Of a stretch of 14,098 nucleotides of DNA, positions 7,093-13,412 are shown piece by piece. Made by a program: the position numbers and the translations under genes. Below the pieces are notes generated by a model that was given only the letters and a program-made list of their open reading frames with translations, was not told the DNA's origin and made no database searches. The number at the start of each line of letters is the position of its first letter. Position 1 is the first letter of the stretch. The stretch is taken from positions 1 through 14,098 of the forward strand of contig CAMINA010000019.1 of NCBI GenBank assembly GCA_946221825.1, given 5' to 3'. Source of the DNA: an uncultured Nesterenkonia sp. Its GTDB lineage: Bacteria; Actinomycetota; Actinomycetes; Actinomycetales; Micrococcaceae.

Positions 7093-7318
7093 GACAAGCT
7101 CACCGGCGAACAGCTGGTGACCTACGCCGGACTGCTGCGCGGCATGGATCGCGCCACTGTGGCCGAACGCACCGAGGACCTGCTGCGGGTGCTCAGCCTC
7201 GAGTCGGACGCCGGCAAGCCGGTGGCCGACTACTCGGCCGGTATGACCAAGAAGATCGCCCTGGCCTCTGCCATGGTCCACGCACCGGAGCTGCTGGTCC
7301 TCGACGAGCCCTTCGAAG
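7093..7318 (+). pseudogene. Fragment of an ABC transporter ATPase
   Basis: A reading frame that enters family-like sequence after a TAG at 7087–7089 (DKLTGEQLVTYAGLLRG) carries the ABC signature region as YSAGMTKKIALASAMVHAPE and a Walker B LLVLDEP, then FEA. The N-terminal third with the Walker A P-loop is missing, and so is everything after Walker B (D-loop partner, switch histidine). The frame runs on to a stop at 7351–7353 with unrelated residues (ACHRWGARAR), read from DNA belonging to another gene in another frame. An ATPase without a P-loop cannot bind ATP in the normal way, so this is a remnant. The frame retains no internal stops, suggesting recent decay. A GTG at 7117 could start a 78-residue peptide, but I see no ribosome site. 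Confidence 0.8.
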
Positions 7319-7822
7319 CAGCATGTCACCGCTGGGGTGCGCGGGCTCGATGACCGACTGGGACGCGCCGCAGCTGTGCTGGTCTTCGCCCTGCCCCTGA
7401 CGCTTCTGGCCGCAGGGGTCCCTGCGCTGCTGGCAGTCGGTCCGGCGGCAATGCTGGTCAGTCTCGGGCTGAGTCTGGGGATGCTGCTTGTCGGCGTCGG
7501 GATCTCCTCGGTCACCTCGGCACGGCTGCTCTACCCGGTGCCGCAGCCGGGGGAGAGCCCCTTCGCCACGCCCCAAGGTTCGGCCGGGCGGTCCATGGTG
7601 GTCCAGTTTGCCTCCTGGCTGATCATGGTGGTGCTGATGATCCCTGCGCTGGTGCTGTGGATCGTGTGGCTGGTCACGTCCGGCACCTGGGCCGCGGCGG
7701 CTCTGCTGATCGTGGCGCTGGTCAAAGGCCTGCTCGTGCTCTTCTGGGGCATCCGCAGCGGTGCCCGTGTCTATGACCGCCGCCTTCCGGAGATCTATCA
7801 GCAGATCCGCACCTACGCGTAG
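7319..7822 (+). pseudogene. C-terminal fragment of an ABC transporter permease
   Basis: In a different frame from the ATPase piece, this segment encodes about 165 residues with four hydrophobic segments and the sequence SSVTSARLLYPVPQPGESPFATPQG, then a basic end (SGARVYDRRLPEIYQQI). From memory this matches the last third of the large permease that normally follows such an ATPase gene in actinobacteria; several hundred N-terminal residues are missing. A GTG at 7337 gives a 161-residue open frame that could be annotated as a small membrane protein, but no Shine-Dalgarno sequence precedes it. With the adjacent ATPase fragment, the simplest reading is one internal deletion that joined the ATPase gene to the permease gene near 7313–7325. 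The stop at 7820–7822 overlaps the next promoter. Confidence 0.72.
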
Positions 7823-7830
7823 AATGGAGA
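7820..7830 (+). promoter_or_regulatory. -10 element and ribosome site of the DUF3039 gene
   Basis: TAGAAT (7820–7825) overlaps the stop codon of the permease remnant and lies seven bases before ATG 7833, the spacing expected of a leaderless transcript. GGAGA (7826–7830) follows at once and would serve ATG 7836 at five bases, but it would lie upstream of a transcript starting at 7833. No clear -35 is visible. Confidence 0.55.
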
Positions 7831-7832
7831 AC

Positions 7833-8183
7833 ATGATGGCCGAACAGAATCCCTACATGCGCACTGCTGACCCAGCCTCTGCTCCTGCCGGCGGAGGGGC
7901 GGCCACCATTGAGCGGGAGACCGTCCAGCAGCCGGCTGATCCTGGTGACCACGAGCGGTTCGCGCACTACGTGAAGAAGGACAAGATCATGGAGTCCGCC
8001 CTGGAGGGCGGCGCCGTCGTCGCGCTCTGCGGCAAGGTCTGGACTCCCTCCCGGGACCCCGAGAAGTTCCCGGTCTGCCCGGAGTGCAAAGAGATCTATG
8101 AAGAGATGCAGGGCGGCGGAGACGGCGACGACTCCGGCAAGGGCGGCAAGCGCGGCGGCTTCTTCGGCTTCGGCCGCAGCTGA
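7833..8183 (+). CDS. DUF3039 protein, putative small zinc protein
   Basis: A 116-residue actinobacterial protein of the DUF3039 type, function unknown. The conserved core is GDHERFAHYVKKDKIMESAL followed by VVALCGKVWTP and FPVCPECKEIYE. Cysteines C66, C82 and C85, with the histidines of the HERFAH segment, could bind one zinc ion. The C-terminus is a glycine- and lysine-rich tail ending GGFFGFGRS. Three in-frame ATGs are possible: 7824 overlaps the -10 element, 7833 fits a leaderless start, and 7836 fits the GGAGA ribosome site; I favour 7833 or 7836. The helicase gene begins 11 bases after the stop, a pairing I recall as recurring in actinobacteria, so the two may share a function. Confidence 0.88.
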   Translation: MMAEQNPYMRTADPASAPAGGGAATIERETVQQPADPGDHERFAHYVKKDKIMESALEGGAVVALCGKVWTPSRDPEKFPVCPECKEIYEEMQGGGDGDDSGKGGKRGGFFGFGRS

Positions 8184-8194
8184 ACCTGCCGCCT

Positions 8195-10009
8195 GTGACA
8201 GAGATCAACTCCTCTGCCGCTGAGGCAGAGACGCTCTTCGACGTCGGCACCGATGTCGGTTCATCGCTCCCACCGGTCTACCCGCACCGCGCGGCCCACG
8301 GCACTGCCGGCACGCTGCGTCAGTGGCAGCAGGAGGCCCTGGACCTCTACATCCAGCGTCGGCCCAAGGACTTCCTGACCGTCGCGACTCCGGGTGCGGG
8401 TAAGACCACCTTCGCGCTGCGTGTGGCCAAGATGCTCGTGGAGTCCGGGGAGATCAACCGGATCTATGTCGTCGCGCCCACCGACCACCTGAAGCGTCAG
8501 TGGGCCGATGCGGCCGGGCGCGTGGGTCTGAACATCGATCCGAACTTCAAGAACTCCGACGGTCGGCACGGCCAGCAGTTCATCGGTGTGGCGGTGACCT
8601 ACGCCCAGGTGGCGAATAAGCCTGCCCTGCACCGGAACAAGACCGAGGCCGGACGGACCTTCGTCATCTTCGATGAGATCCACCACGCCGGTGATTCGCT
8701 GTCCTGGGGCGACGGCGTCCGTGAGGCCTTCGAGCCTGCGGTGCGCCGCCTGGCCCTGACCGGTACTCCGTTCCGCTCGGATACGGCGCCGATCCCGTTC
8801 GTGGACTATGTGGAGGACGCCGACGGCGTGCGGCGCTCCAAAGCGGACTACGCCTATGGCTATGGCCCGGCGCTGACCGACCGCGTGGTCCGTCCGGTGG
8901 TCTTCATGGCCTACTCCGGGAACATGCGCTGGAGGACCTCCGCAGGTGAGGAGATGGAAGCCCAGCTCGGCGAGGCGGCCACCAAGGACATCACCAACCA
9001 TGCCTGGCGCACGGCGCTGAACCCGGAGGGGGAGTGGATCCCCTCAGTGCTGGCGGCGGCGCATAAGCGTCTGCTGAAGGTCCGGGACAGGATCTCCGAC
9101 GCCGGCGGCCTGGTCATCGCCACCGATCATGAGCATGCCCGCGCCTATGCGGAGCAGCTGGACCGGCTGACCGGCCAGAAGACCACTGTGGTGCTCTCCG
9201 ATGACAAGGGCGCCTCGGACCGGATCGAGGAGTTCTCCGACGACGGCTCCAAGATGTGGATGGTCGCTGTCCGCATGGTCTCCGAGGGGGTGGACGTCCC
9301 GCGGCTGTGTGTGGGCGTCTATGCGACCTCGACCTCCACGCCGCTGTTCTTCGCCCAGGCGATCGGCCGTTTCGTGCGTCTGCGGAAGAAGGCCGAGGTC
9401 GCCTCGGTCTTCCTGCCCTCGGTGCCGGTGCTCATGGGCCTGGCCAATGAGATGGAGGAGGAGCGCGACCACGCCCTGGACGTGCCCAAGTCCGCCGTGG
9501 AGGAGGAGGCCGAGGAAGGTCTGGACGATGACCTCCTGGAGGAGGCCAATAAGGAGGAGCGTGCCTCAGAGTCGCTGGCCCAGGGGGAGTTCTCCGCGCT
9601 GCACTCCAACGCCTCCTTCGACAAGGTCCTCTTCGACGGCGACGAGTTCGGTCTCGGCGGTGCTGTCGGTTCGGACGAGGAGATGGATTTTCTGGGGATC
9701 CCCGGGCTGCTGGAACCAGAGCAGGTCTCCACGCTGCTGCGCCAGCATCAGGCTGAGCAGCTCAAGCGTCAGCCCCGAGCGGCGGAGCAGAAGGCAGCTG
9801 ATGTGGTGGATCACCGTCGGCTCAAGGACCTCAGGTCGCAGCTGAACAAGTCGGTCTCTGCGTATTCGGCCAAGACGGGGATGCACCAGGGGACCATCCA
9901 CAACAAGCTGCGTGAGGCCTGCGGCGGCCCTGCCGTGCCTCAGGCCGATCAGGCGCAGCTGGAGCAGCGGCTGAAGAAGCTGCAGGGCTGGTTCGTCGGA
10001 CAGCGCTAG
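8195..10009 (+). CDS. Superfamily 2 DEAD/DEAH-box helicase
   Basis: A 604-residue helicase-type ATPase of an actinobacterial family. Domain 1 has a Q-like LRQWQQEALD (41–50), motif I TPGAGKTT (65–72), motif II DEIHH (160–164) and motif III LTGTPFRS. Domain 2 has SEGVDVPR (363–370) and motif VI QAIGRFVRLR (388–397). After about residue 420 there is an acidic linker with EEE/DDD runs and then a basic helical C-terminal region (about 535–604) containing YSAKTGMHQGTIHNKL, which resembles a helix-turn-helix. The motifs suggest ATP-dependent DNA or RNA translocation; substrate and pathway are unknown. The GTG start has no clear Shine-Dalgarno sequence, so coupling to the DUF3039 gene is likely. Similarity to type III restriction/RecG-like helicases is superficial: there is no nuclease or methylase nearby. 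Confidence 0.92.
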   Translation: MTEINSSAAEAETLFDVGTDVGSSLPPVYPHRAAHGTAGTLRQWQQEALDLYIQRRPKDFLTVATPGAGKTTFALRVAKMLVESGEINRIYVVAPTDHLKRQWADAAGRVGLNIDPNFKNSDGRHGQQFIGVAVTYAQVANKPALHRNKTEAGRTFVIFDEIHHAGDSLSWGDGVREAFEPAVRRLALTGTPFRSDTAPIPFVDYVEDADGVRRSKADYAYGYGPALTDRVVRPVVFMAYSGNMRWRTSAGEEMEAQLGEAATKDITNHAWRTALNPEGEWIPSVLAAAHKRLLKVRDRISDAGGLVIATDHEHARAYAEQLDRLTGQKTTVVLSDDKGASDRIEEFSDDGSKMWMVAVRMVSEGVDVPRLCVGVYATSTSTPLFFAQAIGRFVRLRKKAEVASVFLPSVPVLMGLANEMEEERDHALDVPKSAVEEEAEEGLDDDLLEEANKEERASESLAQGEFSALHSNASFDKVLFDGDEFGLGGAVGSDEEMDFLGIPGLLEPEQVSTLLRQHQAEQLKRQPRAAEQKAADVVDHRRLKDLRSQLNKSVSAYSAKTGMHQGTIHNKLREACGGPAVPQADQAQLEQRLKKLQGWFVGQR

Positions 10010-10046
10010 CTGGCCGCTCAGACGCTGAGCTGCTCCACCGGCCAGC
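10009..10046. terminator. Nested hairpins at a convergent gene junction
   Basis: An outer stem pairs GCTGGCC (10009–10015) with GGCCAGC (10040–10046), and inside it GCTCAG (10016–10021) pairs with CTGAGC (10025–10030) over ACG. The structure spans the eight-base gap between the helicase stop (10007–10009) and the VOC-gene stop (10018–10020, - strand) and extends into the VOC coding end. A bidirectional terminator is plausible, though no T-run is present. Confidence 0.4.
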
Positions 10047-10392
10047 ACAGGCAGAACGGGTGGCCGGACGGTGAGGCATAGACGTTGAAGTTCTCACCGC
10101 TGGCGGCCGGCTGCAGCAGCTCGGCGCCGTGGGCCAGCGCCTCGTCGTGGGCGGCGTCGATGTCGCTGACCCACAGATCCAGGTGCGTGTCTGCCGGTTT
10201 TCCGGGCCACTGCGGCTCCACCCGATGCCGTTGGGCCAGCTGGACCCCCACAGGAACAGTGCCGTCCGGGGCGCGGACGACCCGCCACTGGTCGTCGCCC
10301 TCACTGACCCCGCCGAAGACCGCCGCCCAGAAGGCCGCCTCCATCTCCACGTCGGCTGCGTCGAAGGTGATGGTGCGCCGGGTGATATCCAT
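10018..10392 (-). CDS. VOC/glyoxalase-like domain protein
   Basis: A 124-residue protein of the vicinal oxygen chelate superfamily, resembling the Glyoxalase_6 type. It shows the repeated beta-alpha-beta fold: an N-terminal half with FDAADVEMEAAFWAAVFGG, then THLDLWVSDIDAAHDEALAHGAELL and a C-terminal NVYASPSGHPFCLCW. Members include glyoxalases, dioxygenases and antibiotic-binding proteins, so no substrate can be named. The ATG at 10392 has AGGAG five bases upstream, overlapping the pncA stop, so it is the third gene of the pncB–pncA operon and probably translationally coupled. Whether it contributes to nicotinamide metabolism is unknown. Confidence 0.85.
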   Translation of the reverse strand: MDITRRTITFDAADVEMEAAFWAAVFGGVSEGDDQWRVVRAPDGTVPVGVQLAQRHRVEPQWPGKPADTHLDLWVSDIDAAHDEALAHGAELLQPAASGENFNVYASPSGHPFCLCWPVEQLSV

Positions 10393-10400
10393 GTCAGCTC

Positions 10401-11045
10401 CTAGATCTCCTCGAGCGAGATCACCTCGACGTCGGCCTCGTCGAACTCGTCGTAGGTCTGCTGCACCGCGTCCTCGTCCACGCCGGCAGTCAGTTCTCGG
10501 ATGACTCGGACGCGGTAGTCGTTCTCCACGGCATCCAGCACTGTGGCGCGCACGCAGTGGTCGGTGGCCAGCCCCACGATGGTCAGGGCTTCGATCTGGT
10601 GGTCCTGCAGCCAGAGGTGCAGGTCCTGGGCATCCTTCTCGACGGCGTCGGCCGGTTCGACTCGGATGCCCTTCTCACCTTCGAGGCTGCCGACCTTCTC
10701 CGGATCGCCCTGCAGGCCTTCGAAGCCGGAGTAGCCCGAGGAGTAGAGCCCCTTGAGGAAGCGGGCGTCGACGTGCTCGGTGTCGAAGTTCTCGTGCAGT
10801 TCGGCCCCGGGCGTCCCGGCCACGCAGTGCACCGGCCAGCTGGCCCGGTAGTCCGGGGTCTCGGAGAAATGGGTCCCCGGGTCGATGTGCCAGTCCTGGG
10901 TGGTGACCACGGCGTCGAAGTCCGCGGCGTTCTCCTCCAGAAATTCGCTGATGTCTGCGGCGACCTGGGCGCCGCCGGACACAGCGAGCGACCCCCCTTC
11001 GCAGAAGTCGTTCTGGACGTCGACGATGATCAGTGCCTCACTCAT
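10401..11045 (-). CDS. pncA: Nicotinamidase (pyrazinamidase)
   Basis: Hydrolyses nicotinamide to nicotinate and ammonia in the cytoplasm, the first step of nicotinamide salvage to NAD. The 214-residue protein is an isochorismatase-fold cysteine hydrolase with a full catalytic set: D9 in IIVDVQNDF, K98 in FLKGLYSSGYSGFEG and nucleophile C164 in GLATDHCVRAT. Metal ligands D51, H53 and H59 lie in TTQDWHIDPGTHF, with H73 in WPVHCV. The ATG at 11045 has a GGGG stretch just upstream as a weak ribosome site and lies 40 bases after the pncB stop. With the nicotinate phosphoribosyltransferase upstream, this gives two consecutive reactions in one operon. By homology the enzyme would also activate pyrazinamide. 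Confidence 0.96.
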   Translation of the reverse strand: MSEALIIVDVQNDFCEGGSLAVSGGAQVAADISEFLEENAADFDAVVTTQDWHIDPGTHFSETPDYRASWPVHCVAGTPGAELHENFDTEHVDARFLKGLYSSGYSGFEGLQGDPEKVGSLEGEKGIRVEPADAVEKDAQDLHLWLQDHQIEALTIVGLATDHCVRATVLDAVENDYRVRVIRELTAGVDEDAVQQTYDEFDEADVEVISLEEI

Positions 11046-11085
11046 GGCCCCAGTCTACGGAAGGTGCAAGGGCACCGCAGAGGCC

Positions 11086-12411
11086 TCAGGCGAAGATGGT
11101 CGGGATGACTGCTTCACCCTCCTGCAGCCGCTGCGCCGCGGCTGGCAGCTCGGCCACCGAATCACGGTGCCGCTGGGCGGCGCGGCGGACAGCCTCAGCG
11201 CCGGTGTGCCCGGGCTGGACCTGGCCGTCGAGCACCAGGGGGACCATGAGCTCTCGAGTGCGCTGATTCGGGGAGGTGGGCAGCTCGCCCAAGCCCACCA
11301 GTTCGGCGTCGGCCCGGCCCTGGGCGTCATAGCGCCGGGCGGCCTGTTTTGCCCCGCCTACCGATTCCTTGCCGGAGGAGCTCTTGCGCACCCGGACCGG
11401 GGTGCCGGCGTCGTCGGTGCGTTCCACCAGCTTGTAGACCATGGAGGCGGTGGGAGCTCCGGAGCCGGTGACCAGCTTGGTGCCCACTCCGTAGGAGTCC
11501 ACCGGTGCCGACTGCAGCCGGGCGATGGCGTGCTCGTCCAAGTCGGAGGAGACGATGATCTGGGTGGAGGTGTTGCCCAGTGAATCGAGCTGGCGACGGA
11601 CCTCATGGGCCTGTTCCACGAGGTCCCCGGAGTCGAGCCGCACGGCGCCCAGCTCCGGGCCTGCGATCTCCACGGCCTTGTTGACCGCGGCCTCGACGTC
11701 ATAGGTGTCCACCAGCAGCGTGGTGCCGGGCCCGAAGGCCTCCACCTGGGCGCGGAAAGCCTCCTCCTCCGAATCGTGCAGCAGCGTGAACGCATGGGCG
11801 GCGGTACCCAGCGTCCCCAGCTCCCACCGGCGGCCCGCCTCCAGGTTGGATGTGGCGGCGAATCCGGCGACGGCGGCGGCACGGGCTCCAGCCACCGCGC
11901 TCATCTCCTGGGTGCGCCGGGACCCCATCTCCACGCAGGGACGCTCCCCGGCGGCCACCGTCATCCGGGAGGCGGCGGAGGCGATGGCGGTGTCGTGGTT
12001 GAGCACCGAGAGGATGAAGGTCTCCAGCAGGCAGGCCTCGGCGAAGCTCGCTTCCACGCGCAGCACCGGGGAGTGCGGCAGGTAGACCTCGCCCTCGGGG
12101 TAGCCCCACATGTTGCCGGAGAAGCGGTAGTCGCGCAGAAACTCGAGGGTCTGTTCGCCCACGATGTTCCGTGAGGCCAGCCAGTCCAATTCGGGGCCGC
12201 CGAACCGGAACTGCTCGAGACCTTCGAGCATGCGCCCGGTGCCTGCGACCACTCCGTAGCGGCGGCCCTGGGGCAGGCTGCGGGCGAAGACCTCGAAGAC
12301 GCAGCGCCGGTGGGCGGCGCCGGAGGCCAGGCCGGCTTCGACCATGGTCAGCTCGTACTGGTCGGTCAGCAGTGCAGTGGAGCTCACGGGGGCAGAGGAT
12401 TCGTGTGTCAC
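11086..12411 (-). CDS. pncB: Nicotinate phosphoribosyltransferase
   Basis: Joins nicotinate and phosphoribosyl pyrophosphate, with ATP hydrolysis, to form nicotinate mononucleotide, which enters NAD synthesis. The 441-residue protein begins near STALLTDQYELTM (11–23), the characteristic N-terminal motif, and contains FAATSNLEAG (184–193), GTAAHAF (202–208, H206 at the position of the phosphorylated histidine), AVRLDSGDL (256–264) and VDSYGVGTKLVTG (304–316). I chose GTG 12411: it precedes the conserved motif by ten residues, while longer in-frame extensions run through clpS on the other strand. GGAGG lies only two bases upstream, which is close for a ribosome site; the leader must be very short. 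It is first in the pncB–pncA–VOC operon and divergent from clpS, as in Mycobacterium, where pncB1 lies beside clpS. Confidence 0.95.
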   Translation of the reverse strand: MTHESSAPVSSTALLTDQYELTMVEAGLASGAAHRRCVFEVFARSLPQGRRYGVVAGTGRMLEGLEQFRFGGPELDWLASRNIVGEQTLEFLRDYRFSGNMWGYPEGEVYLPHSPVLRVEASFAEACLLETFILSVLNHDTAIASAASRMTVAAGERPCVEMGSRRTQEMSAVAGARAAAVAGFAATSNLEAGRRWELGTLGTAAHAFTLLHDSEEEAFRAQVEAFGPGTTLLVDTYDVEAAVNKAVEIAGPELGAVRLDSGDLVEQAHEVRRQLDSLGNTSTQIIVSSDLDEHAIARLQSAPVDSYGVGTKLVTGSGAPTASMVYKLVERTDDAGTPVRVRKSSSGKESVGGAKQAARRYDAQGRADAELVGLGELPTSPNQRTRELMVPLVLDGQVQPGHTGAEAVRRAAQRHRDSVAELPAAAQRLQEGEAVIPTIFA

Positions 12412-12422
12412 AGCCTCCAGCG

Positions 12423-12429
12423 TAGAATA
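12423..12429. promoter_or_regulatory. Bidirectional promoter with overlapping -10 elements
   Basis: Only 24 bases (12412–12435) separate the pncB and clpS start codons. On the + strand TAGAAT (12423–12428) lies seven bases before the clpS ATG, as in a leaderless promoter. On the - strand TATTCT (12429–12424) occupies nearly the same bases and would start a pncB transcript with a leader of only a few bases. Any -35 contacts would lie inside the opposite gene's coding sequence; neither is a good match to consensus. Confidence 0.55.
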
Positions 12430-12435
12430 TCGGCC

Positions 12436-12735
12436 ATGAGTTCCGTTCAGGGATCCACTCTCACCCGTGAAGAGACCGACCTCAGCGCCAGGTCTCTCCA
12501 GCAGCGCCCGTACCAAGTGGTGGTCTGGAACGACCCGGTGAATCTGATGTCCTATGTCAGCTGGGTCTTCCGCGCCTACTTCGGCCATTCTGAGGCGCGC
12601 GCCCATGAACTCATGCTGCAGGTCCACCATGAGGGCCGGGCTGTGGTCGCCAGCGGCGCGCGGGAGAAGGCGGAGCGGGACGTGACCGCCATGCACCAGT
12701 ACGGCCTGCAGGCCACGCTTGAGGAATCCGAGTAG
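12436..12735 (+). CDS. clpS: ATP-dependent Clp protease adaptor ClpS
   Basis: Adaptor that delivers proteins with N-terminal degrons to the ClpC/ClpA unfoldase and ClpP protease. The 99-residue protein has a flexible N-terminal tail (1–25) and the conserved core YQVVVWNDPVNLMSYV, where N32, D33 and P34 form the N-degron pocket rim, with H64 of QVHHEGRA contributing to it. The C-terminal strand AERDVTAMHQYGLQATLEE is typical. The ATG lies directly behind a -10 element with no Shine-Dalgarno sequence. The stop codon TAG overlaps the GTG start of the next gene by one base. Size and motifs are normal for an actinobacterial ClpS. Confidence 0.96.
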   Translation: MSSVQGSTLTREETDLSARSLQQRPYQVVVWNDPVNLMSYVSWVFRAYFGHSEARAHELMLQVHHEGRAVVASGAREKAERDVTAMHQYGLQATLEESE

Positions 12736-13412
12736 TGGCGGTCGGATTCCGCGCCACCTCCACGGGATACCGCGCTGAGCTGGACGCCCACGAACGGCGT
12801 CTGCTGAGCACGCTCTGCGGCGATGTCATCCAGCTGTTCGAAGGGCGCGCAGAGACTGGGGAGCACCAGCCGCAGGCCGAGGGTGAGACTGGCGCCGACG
12901 CCGCTACTGGCGCCGACGCCGATTCTGACGCCGACGCGGCAGAGGAGGACCCGCTCTTCGCCCACTTCCGCGCCGAGCTGGCCGGCCTCGGCGATGAGGA
13001 GCCCATGGAGGCTCCTGAGGATCCGGTGCTGCGCCGCCTGCTGCCTGATGCCTCCGAAGATCCTGAAGAGGCCGGTCAGTTCCGCCGACTTGCTGAGGCC
13101 TCCCTGCGGGAGGCCAAGATCGCTGACCTGCGGGCGGCGCGCATGTGGCTGGAGAGCTCGCCCATCCGCCTCGGCGAGCAGCAGGCGCCCATCCTGGGCC
13201 GGGCCCTGAACGATCTGCGGCTGACCCTCTCAGTCCGGCTGGGCATCGACGACGACGACGCCGAGGCTGTCCATCAGAAGGCCATGCACTCCAAGGCCAA
13301 GGACACGGAGAGCTTCATGGCCGAGATCTACACCTTCATCACCTGGCTGCAGGAGACGCTGTTCAGCGCCATGCTCACGCATCTGCCCGACGCCGAGGGC
13401 GGTGACGAGTGA
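12735..13412 (+). CDS. DUF2017 protein between clpS and murI
   Basis: A 225-residue protein of the actinobacterial DUF2017 family, function unknown and typically encoded next to clpS. An N-terminal segment (1–40, ELDAHERRLLSTLCGDVIQLFEG) is predicted helical. It is followed by an acidic low-complexity insertion (about 45–75) encoded by an 18-base tandem repeat, and then a conserved helical region (about 95–220) with EDPVLRRLLPDASED, FRRLAEASLREAKI, LRLTLSVRLG and IYTFITWLQETLF. No catalytic motif is evident. GTG 12735 overlaps the clpS stop by one base, and the gene's own stop overlaps the murI start, so translation along the cluster is probably coupled. A ClpS-related role is inferred only from position. 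Confidence 0.9.
   Translation: MAVGFRATSTGYRAELDAHERRLLSTLCGDVIQLFEGRAETGEHQPQAEGETGADAATGADADSDADAAEEDPLFAHFRAELAGLGDEEPMEAPEDPVLRRLLPDASEDPEEAGQFRRLAEASLREAKIADLRAARMWLESSPIRLGEQQAPILGRALNDLRLTLSVRLGIDDDDAEAVHQKAMHSKAKDTESFMAEIYTFITWLQETLFSAMLTHLPDAEGGDE
12888..12941 (+). repeat. 18-bp tandem repeat inside the DUF2017 gene
   Basis: Two nearly identical 18-base units (12888–12905 and 12906–12923; 17 of 18 bases the same, core ACTGGCGCCGACGCCG) are followed by a diverged third (12924–12941, 14 of 18). They encode TGADAA, TGADAD and SDADAA. Because the unit is a multiple of three, copy number can change without breaking the frame. Confidence 0.85.

Noticed and set aside
8195..10009. The helicase as part of a restriction or defence island
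   Set aside because: There is no nuclease, methylase, mobile element or atypical composition around it; its neighbours are core genes and the family appears to be widely conserved in actinobacteria.
11063..11076. A small hairpin (GGTGC/GCACC) in the pncB–pncA gap as a terminator or attenuator
   Set aside because: A five-base stem with no T-run and no leader peptide; too weak to assign.
12412..12696. An N-terminal extension of pncB of about 95 residues
   Set aside because: It would read through clpS on the opposite strand, is not family-like, and conserved pncB sequence begins just after GTG 12411.
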